A DNA stretch of 64,000 bases from NCBI GenBank assembly GCA_918026815.1, contig CAKJVC010000014.1, positions 310,001 through 374,000 of the forward strand, read 5' to 3'. The number at the start of each line of letters is the position of its first letter. The first letter of the stretch is position 1. The stretch is from Chalara sp. BL73. Its lineage: Eukaryota > Ascomycota > Leotiomycetes > Helotiales. Shown in pieces: positions 44,916 through 56,996 of the stretch. A program made the position numbers and the translations under genes. The notes under the pieces were generated by a model. The model was not told the origin of the DNA, searched no databases, and saw only the letters and a program-made list of their open reading frames with translations.

Positions 44916-47900
44916 ATGGCTCCGACTATTGAAGAGCTTGACGCGACTGTGCGCCTCTTTTATGAGGGACGTGGAGAGACTGTAAGACCATACGCCGCTC
45001 TGTCTTCTAGAGATATTTGAGCTCTAGTAAAAGAACATAGGCTGACATGAGAACTTATAGCAAAAGCAAGCACAAGCTACATTAAATCAGGTACGAACCC
45101 TCGTTGCGCTTACTGCGCCACAAGGCTACGATGCGTTACTGACGCTTAAAACAGTTTAAGGAGGATCCAGATGCGTGGTTGCTGGTTGATAAAATATTAC
45201 AGGATGCTACATACGAGCAGACCAAATGTTTGTCTCATTCCATCTGCACTATCTCAAGGACGAGCTTGCTGACAAATACATAGACTTGGGTTTGCAAGTC
45301 CTTGACAATGTTATCCTGACAAGATGGAAGGTTCTACCCAGAGAGCAATGCCAGGGTACGGTTAACCAGAGCTCTGCGCCATAATTTGTACTGACTATAA
45401 AAGGCATCCGAAATTTCGTCGTCAATTTCATCATACAATGCTCGAGCTCCGAAGAATCCTTGAAAGCACAAAAGACGCTCCTGGGCAAGCTCAACCAGGT
45501 CCTGGTCTCGATCCTCAAGCAGGAATGGCCTCATAACTGGCCCACGTTCATCAACGAAATCGTTTCATCCTGTCACACAAGCTTGTCGATATGCGAGAAC
45601 AATATGAATATTTTGCGGCTGTTATCAGAGGAGGTTTTCGACTTCTCCGCAGATGCGATGACATCTGCAAAGACGAAGAACCTCAAGACTACAATGTGTG
45701 CTGAATTCTCGTCAATCTTCCAGCTCTGCAATGAGGTCTTGAACAGCGCCACTCAAACAAGCTTGATATTAGCTACACTTAAAACCCTCCTTCGATTCTT
45801 CAACTGGATCCCGCTCGGCTATATCTTCGAGACTCCCATAATCGACACTCTTCGAACCAGATTTTTAGAGATGCCGGAGTTTAGAAATGTCACATTACAG
45901 TGCTTAACTGAAATTGGTGGGCTACAGACTGGACAGCAGCAAGCTTATGATGAGAAGCTTGTACAGATGTTCACCGAGGTTTTGACGACAATATCCAAAA
46001 TCATACCACTTTCTCTGGACTTAAAAACCACATACAACTCAAGTAACTCCAAGGACCAAGAATTCATATCAAATCTTGCACTTTTCCTATGCAACTTCTT
46101 CAGCGTACATCTCAACGTGAGTTCAGTTTGCAGTATCCACAGTATCATTCGCTAATTTATATATAGCTAATCGAGAATCTTCCTAACCGCGACTTCCTTA
46201 CTCATGCTCATTTCTACTTGATCAGAATTTCGCAGATTGACGACCGGGAAATATTCAAGATTTGTTTAGAATACTGGACCAAACTCGTTCAAGAACTTTA
46301 CGATGAGATGCAATCGCTTCCTTTGACAGATGTTAATCCACTCATCAACATGGGAGTTGGAGGTCTCTCGAGTTCCGGTGCGCCAAATCCAAGCTTGCTC
46401 GCCAACTATCCCTTACGAAAACACAAATACAATGAGGTTCTTTCTAATCTGAGAGTGGTCATGATTGAGAAGATGGTGCGGCCCGAAGAAGTATTGATCG
46501 TCGAAAATGACGAGGGCGAGATTGTCCGAGAGTTCGTGAAAGAGAGTGATACCATCCAGCTCTACAAGACTACTCGAGAATGTTTGGTTTATCTTACACA
46601 TCTTGATGTCGTGGATACTGAGCAAATCATGACCGACAAACTTGCTCGGCAGGTCGATGGTACAGAATGGTCATGGGCCAATTGCAACACCTTGTGCTGG
46701 GCGATCGGTTCTATTTCGTTGGCCATGAACGAGGAGACCGAGAAGCGATTCCTAGTCACGGTCATTAAGGACCTCCTTGGCCTAACAGAAATGAAGCGAG
46801 GAAAAGACAATAAGGCAGTCGTTGCCAGTAACATTATGTACATTGTTGGACAGTATCCCCGGTTCTTGAAGGCACACTGGAAATTCCTGAAGACTGTGGT
46901 CAATAAGCTCTTTGAGTTTATGCACGAATCCCACGAGGGTGTTCAAGATATGGCTTGCGATACATTCATCAAAATTGCTAAACAGTGCAAAAGACATTTT
47001 GTCGCATTGCAACCTGGAGAGAACGAGCCATTCATTGAGGAGATTGTGCGCACATTACGCAAGATTACCTGTGATCTCTCCCCTCAGCAGGTTCATACTT
47101 TCTATGAGGCCTGTGGTTATATGATTGCAGCGCAGCCTCAAAGAAATGCCCAGGAGAGGCTGATTACTGAGTTGATGTCCCATGCAAATGCTGCTTGGGA
47201 CAATGTTATTACACAGGCGCGAGATAATCCCCAGATCTTGCAGGATGCAGAGATCATAAAGGTCATCGGAAATATCATGAAGACCAATGTCTCAGCGTGT
47301 AGCTCAATTGGAAGCTATTTCTATCCTCAAATCGGCAAGATTTACCACGACATGCTCTCTATGTACGCTGTCACAAGTCAGATGATTTCGGAATCTGTGG
47401 CTCGAGATGGTGCGTTGAAAATGTATATTCCAACATACCATACACTACTAATCTCTCACAGGTGACATTGCTACTAAAATGCCCAAAGTTCGGGGCCTGA
47501 GAACAATCAAGAAGGAGATTTTAAAGCTTATCGAGACATACGTTGAGAAGGCTGATGATCTGGAAATGGTCCGCAACAACATCGTTCCTCCTTTGCTTGA
47601 GGCGGTCCTGGTCGATTACAATCGGAATGTCCCTAATGCTCGAGACGCTGAAGTCCTGAAGGTTATGTCAACAATCATCACTAAGCTTTCTGTACGTTGG
47701 ACCCAACATCGCTCGAAGTATTCGGTGATGTGTACCCTTTCTTTTGTTTTCTGTTGATTTCAGCCTTCCTCAGCCATCGCTTGTGTTATTACTAACGTAT
47801 AACTAGGCGCTCATGGAAGATCATGTCCCGACCATCATGGAGAACGTTTTTGAGTGCACCTTGGAAATGATCAATAAGGACTTTTCAGAATTCCCAGAGC

Positions 47901-48664
47901 ACAGAGTAGAATTCTTCACTCTTCTCAGATCCGTCAACCTCCACTGCTTCCCAGCTCTTCTCAAGCTGGACAACCGACAATTTAAGTTCGTTATTGATTC
48001 TTGCATGTGGGCAAGCAAACATGACAACCGCGAAGTCGAGTATGCTGGTCTCAACATGTGTCTCGAGTTGATCTCTAACATCGCCGAGACTGATCCCGGC
48101 ACTTCCAACGCCTTCTTCCAGCAATTCTTTATACCCATCTTGCAGGATGTATTCTTTGTGCTTACAGATACAGATCACAAGGCTGGATTTAAGTCTCAGT
48201 CTATGCTTTTATCACGCATGTTCTACTTTGTCCAACCAGCTGATGGAACATCTCCTAAGATTCAAGGACCCATCTATACGGCTGACCAAGCACCTGCTGG
48301 AACCAGCAATAAGGAATTCTTGGGAGGCTTCGTTGGCAATTTACTGCAGAACGCCTTCCCTAACCTTCAACCGTAAGTCCATATTGCAATACTCCCTGCC
48401 AACATCAAGCTAACACTAAATAGAGCCCAAATCAAGGCTTTTGTCGAAGGCCTCTTTACGTTGAATTCCACCTATGATAGATTCAAGTTGAACTTACGTG
48501 ACTTCCTCATCCAATTGAAGGAGTTCTCAGGCGACAATGCTGAGCTGTACGCTGATGATAAGGAGCAACTGGAGAGAGATGCTAAGGCCGCTGAGCGAGA
48601 ACGATTGTCCAAGGTCGGAGGACTTCTGAAGCCCGCCGAGCTTGCAGAGGACGATGAGGAGTAA
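44916..48664 (+). CDS. CRM1: Exportin-1 (CRM1), nuclear export receptor
   Basis: Nine exons (44916-44981, 45061-45090, 45155-45227, 45284-45355, 45404-46116, 46167-47409, 47462-47691, 47807-48372, 48424-48664) give 1077 residues. CRM1 carries proteins with leucine-rich export signals, and some RNAs, out of the nucleus with Ran-GTP. The importin-beta N-terminal part is clear ([29 protein letters not shown]), as are the HEAT-repeat core and the export-signal groove with [20 protein letters not shown] and [20 protein letters not shown], and a C-terminal acidic tail after [15 protein letters not shown]. At residue 525 the groove reads [11 protein letters not shown]: Thr takes the place of the Cys that leptomycin B attacks in human and fission yeast. 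The stop lies within a GTAAGT sequence, so an alternative spliced end is conceivable. Confidence 0.97.
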
Positions 48665-49807
48665 GTATCCTATAAAGCTCCTGCACTAAAAGTTACTATA
48701 TAGGACTGAATGCTGATTTGCAATGCCAGGCTGTGACTCGACGAAGAACTACGGATCGATCATGGTCAGGTCCATGCAGAAAACTGACAGAATATCCTGT
48801 CCTCCGTCTCAAGAGCCTGGATGGTTGGCAATGTGTATGATAAACAGCACATCTGGCCCGCACCTTACCAATCTGTTATTGGTGGTGCTTTGCTCTCTGA
48901 ATACTGCTTTTTAAATTTCCATCATCTTTCACGCAGACAATATTATTTGCCAAATTGGCGTTAGGACGGAGTTGGGACCTTGGTCTGGTATTGATATATG
49001 TCTTAAAAAGCTGTCTTTCCGTTTAGAGCTCATTTCTACTTCTTCTATGAGGCTGAGGAAGGAAGATACACATCTACATTTTTGCGAAAGAGATCCGTCA
49101 ATTTTTGATACCTCCGCCGACACGAAGAAAATGGCAATCGCGTAGGAGGCGTGCGAGATGAAGCATATGAGAGAAATGAAGGCGGTTAGCCAAAAGTTAG
49201 TAGTGAAAGCAAGCTACACAAATTCCCGCTCTTTCACTTGTATAAACGTGATGATGTTTTATTTATGCCTTTTTTAGAGTTGATCCTCTATCTCTTGTAA
49301 TGCCTAGCAGCGAGCGTCTCGAGCGTCTCTTTATCTCCCGCATCGACAGCCTGGTGGTGTGTACGACACAGCATAGTCAAGCACACGTGCACAAACCAGC
49401 TCCACGAATAAGATCCCGGGAAGCACAACGTGCAACCCCAGCCTTTTCTTTTTTTGCCTCTTCCAATATTCCCACCTTTTCACATGGGCGGCGCGACCTC
49501 CCCTTTTTACTTTTCTGCAGCCTGACAAATGGCAGGATGCGCGTGTGCCGCATCCCCCCCTGGCTCTGCTGCGCAGTGGTGCAATGCGGCTCCCAGGGAC
49601 CATGCGCAAGTGATTGGTTGGCAACATCCCAGATGGGAGGTTTATTTGATATTGTAACCCCGCCTTAGCATTTTCCATCGAGCAATGAGCATCAAGGGGA
49701 GATAGATGTGTGATCCTTTGGAGAGCCAGGGTAGGTATATATGGGTGGGGAGTTTTCTGCTGTTGTAGTTCCCTTTTTTTTTCCCTTTCGATGTCAGTAC
49801 CGACGTG
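48665..49807. other. Intergenic region
   Basis: About 1.1 kb. Overlapping frames on both strands at 49300-49890 lack domains. The last 60 bp before the next start contain a T-rich tract, likely leader or promoter. Confidence 0.5.
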
Positions 49808-51529
49808 ATGTTTCTCCTCAAGCTCGTCTCCGTTGCGAGCCTGGCTGTAGCGGCCCAGGCGTTTGTGAATCAGGTGTGTATTCTCTTGCAATACTCTTGC
49901 AATATATGCGAAGGGGGAAAGGCTGATGTTCTGACAGACAACCTGTAATGGAAATACCTATACCTACGAAGAGCTCGCGGGTGTAGGCATCCTCCCGGGT
50001 AATGACCGCGACGAGTTCGGCGACACTTTGGGGGGAATCGGAAGTGCACTCGCTCTCGACCGCAGCCAGTGGAAAAAGCTCCCCAATGGCTCCTACACAG
50101 GCGTCGTCTGGGGTCTTCCGGACCGCGGATGGTACTTTACCCTCCTAGTTTCCCGCTTCTTTACTGAAACGAGATAGGAACACAGGTGGGACGATCAACT
50201 TTCAGCCCCGTGTACACAAGTTCAGCCTTCTCTTCACGCCGAAGCCAGATGCCACGGTTGCTAACCCAAGCGGTCCTAACCTGTTCCTGACGTATAAAGA
50301 GACGATTCGTTTCTTTGGCCCAGATGGTACGCCTTGCACGGGGCTTGATCCTGATGGAACTGGGCATGCCAGCTTCGATGGTTTTCCTAACCTGCCTGTT
50401 GCAACTTATAAAGGCGATGGTTTCGGCGGTGAAGGACCAGGCGGAAAACGAATCTCTGTTGATGCAGAAGGACTTGTCCTCAATACTGATGGCTCATTCT
50501 GGGTAAGCGACGAGTATGGGCCGTATATCTACCGCTTCAATGCTCAGGGACTCATGATCGGCGCCATCAGGCCGCCTGATGCAATTATTCCTATGAGGAA
50601 TGGGACAGAGAGTTTCTCTGCGAACTCGCCGACTTTTGAGACGGGTGGAGAAGGCGACGTTGTGTACCCGCCTGACAATCCGACGGGCAGGAGCAACAAT
50701 GCAGGGTTTGAAGGGCTGGCAGCCAGTGGTGATGGCAAAACGCTTTGGGTGCTTTTGCAGGCGGCTGCCAATCAGGAGGGTGGGCTGGACAAGCAGACGA
50801 GACGTTACGTAAGTCTACGAAATCCAAGTTTCTCAATCTTCTGAACTGACATAGGTGCTTACTTAGGCTCGTCTTCTGAAATACGATGTCACAAAACCTG
50901 ATTCCCCTCGCTACGCTCGTGAATTCGTCGTCCCACTGCCGCTCTACAATGACCGCACAGCCAAGCCGTCAAAGAACCCCAAGTCTGCAGCGCAATCAGA
51001 GATTTTCCACATCCAGAACGAGAGGTTCATGGTTCTCTCCCGTGATTCCAACGCTGGACATGGAGCGGAGAATACATTGTCCGAGTATCGCCAGATCGAC
51101 ATATTTGACATCACGGGTGCTACCGACGTCAAAGGCAAGACGTATGATTGTGCGACTTGTGGCATTGCGTCCAACAAGGGTGTGTTAAATGAGGGCATTA
51201 CGCTAGCAACATATTGTCCGCTTATTGACTTTAACGTTAACTCTCAACTTGGACGATTTGGACTGCATAATGGCGGCGAGCAGGACGCTGGACTACTGAA
51301 TGAGAAGTGGGAGAGCATTGGCATTGTGCCTGTTGATGGCCTCCTGGGAGATGATGATGAGTGGTTCGTGTTCAGCTTCAGTGACAATGATTTCATTACC
51401 CAGGATGGATATATGAATGGTGGCGCATTGCCATACAAAGATGCAAGCGGGTATAATCTTGATAATCAAGCATTGGTCTTCAAGATCTCTTTGCCTGAAC
51501 ACTCGAGACCCTTCCCGCGAGGTACTTAG
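49808..51529 (+). CDS. Secreted phytase-like esterase domain protein
   Basis: Four exons (49808-49873, 49938-50131, 50178-50808, 50867-51529) give 517 residues. Exon 1 is a signal peptide (MFLLKLVSVASLAVAAQAF). The rest matches the 'esterase-like activity of phytase' family, beta-propeller-type proteins that are mostly secreted; the reaction is poorly defined. Visible blocks are GIGSALALDRSQWKK, VWGLPDRGW|NTGGTINFQPRVHKFS (joined across intron 2), GGKRISVDAEGLVLNTDGSF followed by WVSDEYGPYIYRF, GFEGLAASGDGKTLWVLLQA and the late FMVLSRDSNAGHGAENT. Possible N-glycosylation sites (e.g. NGT) fit secretion. It stands alone between CRM1 and a large gene-free stretch. Family name is fairly sure; a role in phosphate ester use is inference. 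Confidence 0.9.
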
Positions 51530-52453
51530 CCAGGTCAGGTAGGGGATATAAGGATTAAGTAACAAAAGTAATGTATATATTGAATAAGCAGTTTCCCCTT
51601 CCAGTCCTCCTATAATTATAAACTGCTCGCATAAGATCTATGTTTGATCCTCGTGGTCTGTATGGCTTTGCGACGCGAGCAGCACCAAGTCTAGTGAAAC
51701 AAGGCTGCCTGAATTTGGTCCAGAGACATGGTTTCCGTAAGCATTAAATAAGGTCTTCTTGCAAGAGGATATTATGGAGCTCCAAGATCGTTTCCTCTCG
51801 ATACACAAGTTTTTAACAAAGGAAGGGAAAATTGCAAGCGATTATGAAGATATATCGGGCATCGTTGACACAGACATAAGCAGAACGCAGTTCATTCGAG
51901 AGGTGAGAGCAGAGGCACACACCAGGGTTTTTACTAGTTATTCAGGTGGTGGCCTGCAAGTATTCCTTCTAGACTTCTCGAAAAATGCTCCACTCCAAAC
52001 TCTGTAGGCTGCCAATGCTCCTCTCTCGAACCTCAGCCTTCAACTGCGAGCAAAGCAAAACCATCAACACAAACACGGTAGAACACGTTATGAAAAGAAT
52101 GGATCACAAAGTGGATCATGAATGACCCGAGGAAGCACAACTAGATGCCTCCTCGGCTTTATGATAGGTTACACGGGCATCTGCTGATACTGCCAAGATG
52201 GGCAGCAATGCAATGCATGTAGACAGAGTTGAGATATTCTAGAAGGTAATACACCAGGAATGACTGGCAGGGCTGCGCCTATGCCGAGCCGCGAAAACGG
52301 TGATGGTTTGAAGCTCACATGAGGTGGTTCGAAGTTTGGCGCGGAACTGTTGATGTTGGCCAGTTCTTAAAGGGCGGGTGGTGTGAGAATAGTTGGTGGT
52401 CCGACCGGGCTCCGGATGCACGTGTTCTGATTCCCAATAAAGCAAGAGGACAT

Positions 52454-52471
52454 GCAGCAGCAGCAGCAGCA
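52454..52471. repeat. (GCA)6 microsatellite
   Basis: Six GCA units, 50 bp before the C16 tract, in non-coding DNA. Such tracts change length easily and may serve as strain markers. Confidence 0.85.
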
Positions 52472-52522
52472 TTAGCAGCATGGCATTTTGCCAGTTTATT
52501 CTGGATGCGAGGGGGGCTGTCT

Positions 52523-52538
52523 CCCCCCCCCCCCCCCC
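52523..52538. repeat. C16 homopolymer tract
   Basis: Sixteen C residues followed directly by six A. Length is prone to sequencing error, so the exact count should be taken with care. Confidence 0.85.
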
Positions 52539-53124
52539 AAAAAAGTACGAGAATTGATGGCAAAGTACTTACTTGATGTAGCCCCCTCCTGGAAGCCCTA
52601 AATCTCTTAGGGGACGGACGCGCCTTCATAAACAGGCGAGCCAATCCGTCGGATCAATTGACCGGCGCGTTTTACTCGAGATGAATTACGCTCAGCCAAT
52701 CAGAGGCAGGGAATTCCTTATCAGGCCGTGGCTTTTCTTCGGACCTGCACCGGTCTCGGCCTGCGGGGTGGCCTATGGGGCTATGGCAAGGGGGGTCTCA
52801 CAATGGAGAAAGAATCCGCCAGAGCGACGTCGACAACTAACGAGCATCCCGAATTCAACCGTCGAGTGAAAGCAATTCCATTTGTAACAAAACATCAAAA
52901 ATAATGTTGGGGAAATGGGGGGACGTGTCGAGTCAGGTACTGGGTTGTGCCATGCAGGTCCACCCCCCCCAATTAACCCGGAAGAACATGAATAGCAACC
53001 GTAGGTAATCATAAACCATGATGGATATATATGCATCTATGGGTGGTGTCTGAGTGCTGAGTTTTTTGGTGGCAAGCCAAACCATACATACCTTGTTCAT
53101 GTGGGGGATGATGATGGATGGCTG

Positions 53125-53130
53125 CTTATC
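53125..53130 (-). promoter_or_regulatory. GATAAG site (AreA/NIT2-type)
   Basis: GATAAG on the minus strand, 1.27 kb upstream of the glutamine synthetase start. A similar site lies at 52717-52722. These are targets of the nitrogen regulator AreA/NIT2; distance makes use uncertain. Confidence 0.35.
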
Positions 53131-54198
53131 CGGTAATGTCCTGTAGCTGTATAGTAACTCCAAGAACAAAAAAAAAAGGAAAAAAAAAAGAGAGAAGAGA
53201 CGGCGAGCTGACCCCAGGTATTTTTGGGGCAATCCTTCGTAATAACAAGGCAGATAGTAATTATTTGCGGTGAGCCAGACTCGTACCCTATAAACAGGAA
53301 ATTCCCTTTCCCGACTTTAGTGGGCAATCCTGGTTGCGCTGATGTCGTGTTACGATGTGCGCTCTCTCTCTTTCTCACAGACTTCCAACCGCTTTTCTTT
53401 CGTGTCTGTATCCTCCGCGAACTCGATCTTGAACTAGATCACTTTGAAAGCCTCCATCAGCTGTAGCATCCATGATCTCGTTTGGGGGTGGCAGATCCAA
53501 GTGCAGGAAATGCACACGGGAGGCTATCGTCCACTCATAACTCCCACCCCAACCTGGAGATAGTTCCCAAATATCTAGAAGCGTCCGTTCGAGGGTATCT
53601 CCGATGATGCACAAGCATTTTCTGCATAATGAGGCACGGTGCAGCTGTAGAGATTCACATTAAATATGTTCTGGAGAATTATCCCCTTCCCCTTCCCTCC
53701 ATTCGACTCTGGCCATCATGGGTTGGTCGTTGTTGTCCTGTCAGGCCATTGCTACTGATACTTCCCTTCTACTTAAGTAAAATGCCTCAAATTTGCAGGT
53801 GAGCAGAGCCAAGAAGGGTCGTGTGCAGTGAAAAAAGTCTGCACATAAGCTCGTCTCCAGGGTCCTGTCTAATTTTGGGGGAGGGGGGGAGGGGAGATAT
53901 TGATTAAGGAGTGCATATATATTGATTGCTGTTGCTTCTTCCTGCGTGGGTGTTGTTGTCTGGGTGCTGGTTGTAAAGTGATAGTTCCATAATGGGGTGG
54001 TGTAAGTCGGGGCCTTCAAAAGCGACTGCCACAGTGATGGGCTGTGGCCCCTGTCTAGTTAGTGATACTTAGTGGTTAATGGTTAGTGGGGGGGCACTGT
54101 CCGGGCTGTATTCGTAGGATGTTTTGCTGCTTTTCTTTGAGGGTGAATGCTGCTGGTGGCTCGCCTCCCCCCCCCCTTGCCTTTTAGGCGGGGTGGGT

Positions 54199-54204
54199 CT
54201 TATC
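54199..54204 (-). promoter_or_regulatory. GATAAG site close to the glutamine synthetase start
   Basis: GATAAG on the minus strand, about 195 bp upstream of the ATG; a further AGATAA lies at 54311-54316. Paired GATA motifs at this distance are the usual arrangement for control by AreA/NIT2 in nitrogen-regulated fungal genes. Confidence 0.5.
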
Positions 54205-54398
54205 GGACTCTTTCGCAAACAATAAATACTTAATCACTGCCTTACCCTGCCAAACTCTACACGCTCACTTTTCCTCCCTGTTAACTTTGACTCACCGCAA
54301 GAAAGACACTTTATCTGAAAAAGGTCTTTTCTCCCCCCCCGCAAATCTCAGAAACATCCCTTTCCTCTCCCCAGGACTGCTACACAATAATCGCAACC

Positions 54399-55800
54399 AT
54401 GGCGACCTCAACTACCGTCTCGTATACCGCAAACGTACGTCTGCCAACCCTTCTAGTTGGTGATCATGACACTCACAATTGCGTAGCTCCTCAAGTACAT
54501 GGCCCTCGACCAGAAGGGCAGTGCTATGGCTGAGTGAGTATTCATTGGCGTTTGCTTGTGCTCAAAGAAATGCTGAACTTTTGAAAGGTACATCTGGATT
54601 GATGCTACAGGAGACGTCCGTTCAAAATCCAAGGTAAGGCTCGCCCCATCTCCCTCTCCCTTCGGCAGAAGACCACCCCGACCGAGCCCAAGCTAATTGA
54701 AATCCTCTAGACCATCCCAAAGACCCCAAAGGCCGATAAGGACGGAGAGATCTCTGCCGCAACCTGGCTCGAGAACCTCCCAGAGTGGAACTTCGACGGC
54801 AGCTCTACCGGACAAGCCCCAGGCGACAACTCTGATGTCTACCTCCGGCCCGTTGCCGTTTTCCCCGATCCATTCCGTGGCACTCCAAACATTTTGGTTA
54901 TCACTGAGTGTTGGGATCCCGATGGAACTCCAAACAAGTTCAACTACCGCCACGAGTGTGCTAAGCTCATGGAGGCCCACAAGGAGCATGAGCCATGGTT
55001 TGGTCTTGAGCAGGAGTATACCCTTCTCGATATCAACGATAGACCATATGGTTGGCCACTTGGTGGTTACCCCGCTCCTCAAGGCCCATACTACTGTGGT
55101 GTTGGTGCTGGAAAGGTTTACTGCAGAGATATCGTTGAGGCACACTTCAAGGCTTGCTTGTACGCTGGTGTAAAGATCTCTGGTACCAACGCCGAGGTTA
55201 TGCCAGCTCAATGGGAATTCCAGGTCGGTCCTTGCGTTGGCATTGAGTGTAAGTCGCACATTTCCGGTCTTATCCCCCATCGAGTATGTACTAATTCTGA
55301 GCAGTGGGTGACCACCTTTGGTTGGCTCGTTTCCTCCTCCACCGCATCGCGGAAGAGTTCGGCGCAAAGATCTCTTTCCACCCCAAGCCAATCCCTGGTG
55401 ACTGGAACGGAGCCGGTCTTCACAGCAACTTCTCTACCAAGGAGATGCGCGTGGAAGGCGGCATGAAGGCTATTGAGGCAGCCATCAAGAAGCTTGAGGG
55501 TCGCCACAAGGAGCACATCGCAGTTTACGGAGAGGACAACACCCTTCGCCTTACTGGCAAGCACGAGACCGGCAGCATCGACACCTTCACTTATGGTGTT
55601 GCCAACCGCGGCGCATCCATCCGTATTCCCAGAGAGTGTGCACACAAGGGTTATGGTTACTTCGAGGATAGACGTCCGGCTTCAAATGCCGACCCCTACA
55701 GAATTACTGGCATCTTGATGGAGACCGTAAGTTATCTTAGACACCAGACGTCATAATTGGTTCTTGTGCTAATAATCTGCAGATCCTGGGCGGTGTATAG
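54399..55800 (+). CDS. glnA: Glutamine synthetase
   Basis: Six exons (54399-54434, 54487-54533, 54588-54633, 54711-55248, 55305-55726, 55783-55800) give 368 residues, normal for eukaryotic GS-II. The enzyme makes glutamine from glutamate, ammonia and ATP in the cytosol and is the main ammonium-assimilating step. Motifs: beta-grasp region [32 protein letters not shown] (metal-binding Glu), [20 protein letters not shown] joined to [14 protein letters not shown] across intron 4, [18 protein letters not shown], and [20 protein letters not shown]. The last exon codes for only ILGGV. Early introns are dense (three before residue 45), as is common for this gene in ascomycetes. The start has an ACC ATG G context. 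GATA sites upstream fit nitrogen control. Confidence 0.97.
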
Positions 55801-56190
55801 ATTTACTTGTTTTAATGGCGTGTATACAAGGAAGGGTATTATGGCCGGGCGAATGTGATTATGAGCGATGATTTTCGTATACCTGGATGTTCGTAGCTTG
55901 CAGAGAGCTTACCTAGAATTACTTGGGCTCGACCAATCTGATACCAATCCATAAAACTTGACCTTGCTATGCCTTGGACCATGTGAAAGTCTATCCCGCC
56001 TACACTTCATATTGAAAGTTTGCGTATAATCTTTCCATCTAAATTGTGGAGAGGTAGCCTCGTCCAGAGTTACATCAGCCCCGTATGCAATGTCCAGCGA
56101 ATATGACGTGCATGAGCTTGTTTCCTCATTCGGTCCCTCATCCCCCAAATATTTTCTCAACCCTCAATTCCTCCCACACCAATCGAAAAG
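55801..56190. other. Intergenic region
   Basis: About 390 bp between tandem genes; nothing recognised. Confidence 0.55.
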
Positions 56191-56996
56191 ATGTATTTCC
56201 AACCTCTCTTGCGGAGGACCATCCTCTCATCATCTCGGATTAGCAGGCACCCAGCCCGCGCTCTCACCACCTTACCAAATAACCCGCATATCGTGAGTCC
56301 CCTCCGCCCCAAGCCCTTCCCACCAGCGACTCCTCTACGCGAACCTGCACAGGGAAACGTTCCTCCCTCACCTGCCTGCCCCATCTCGCACACAGAAACT
56401 AACCAACGAGCCAGTACGTCTTCCCTCACCCCTCACAACCGACCTCGCACCTCCTCTCCCTGCTGCCCACCGAGCCGCCGACAGAACGCCTCGCCGTGGG
56501 GAGCAGCACCCAAAACCCGCCGACCCCAGACAGCTTCACGCCGAACCCTCGCTTCCTCCGCATCCTCAGCTCCGTCCTCGCCGCGCACGCGCACCAGGAC
56601 CCGCAAACCATCGCGCAGGCCGCGGCCTTTGCATCGTCGTCGTCCTCCTCTGCGCTGCTCCGGCAGGACAAACGCAAGCAGCGCGGCACGGACGGCGCGG
56701 GGGGCGCGAACAGCCAGGGCGGGGCGGGGGGCGGCGGCCGAGGCGGGTTCGTGCACGTCTCGGACTCCAGGGCGCCGCCTGACTACGGGCGCATCGCGTG
56801 GCCGGAGGATATCTTCGGGTCGCTGGAGGTTGATTCCCAGGGCCGGCTCGTGGATGGCGGCGGGAGGTGGCAGGAGAGCGGGACCTACCGGGTCGTGACG
56901 CGCGAGGGCATCCTGGGTCTGAGCGGGTTTTTGAGGGAGAGGTTGGTTGAGCGGTTAAGGGGGGAGGAGGAGGAGGAGGAGGAGGAGGAGGTGTAA
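56191..56996 (+). CDS. Conserved fungal protein, probably mitochondrial, with poly-Glu C-terminus
   Basis: Two exons (56191-56292, 56415-56996) give 227 residues. I do not recognise a characterised function. The N-terminus (MYFQPLLRRTILSSSRISRH) is basic and Ser/Arg-rich without acids, typical of a mitochondrial presequence. After the 122-nt intron the protein continues YVFPHPSQPTSHLLSLLPTE. A Gly/Ala-rich low-complexity stretch (about residues 115-150) separates this from the best-conserved-looking block, DYGRIAWPEDIFGSLEVD, and then SGTYRVVTREGILGLSGFLR with ERLVERLR. The end is nine consecutive GAG codons and Val. The second exon is strikingly GC-rich compared with its neighbours, which also makes long spurious frames on the opposite strand. 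Mitochondrial import is inference. Confidence 0.72.
56964..56990 (+). repeat. (GAG)9 trinucleotide repeat inside a coding region
   Basis: Nine GAG units encode the poly-Glu tail of the mitochondrial-type protein, followed only by GTG and the stop. A TGG/GAT repeat stretch (57021-57052) lies just downstream in non-coding DNA. Confidence 0.85.

Larger units (their letters stand above)
51530..54398. other. Long gene-free region upstream of glutamine synthetase
   Basis: About 2.9 kb without a convincing gene. It is rich in homopolymer tracts: C16 at 52523-52538, interrupted A runs at about 53168-53190, and G/C runs near 53880 and 54165-54178. Short open frames (51759-52007 and others) show no domain. 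The proximal 1.7 kb holds several GATA-type sites (see separate entries). Downstream of the phytase-like gene the first part is presumably its 3' region. Confidence 0.55.

Noticed and set aside
48660..48730. Alternative last intron of CRM1 (GTAAGT at the stop codon, acceptor TATAG near 48705)
   Set aside because: It would replace the stop by a few extra residues; the simple stop gives the expected acidic end and length, so it is kept only as a possibility.
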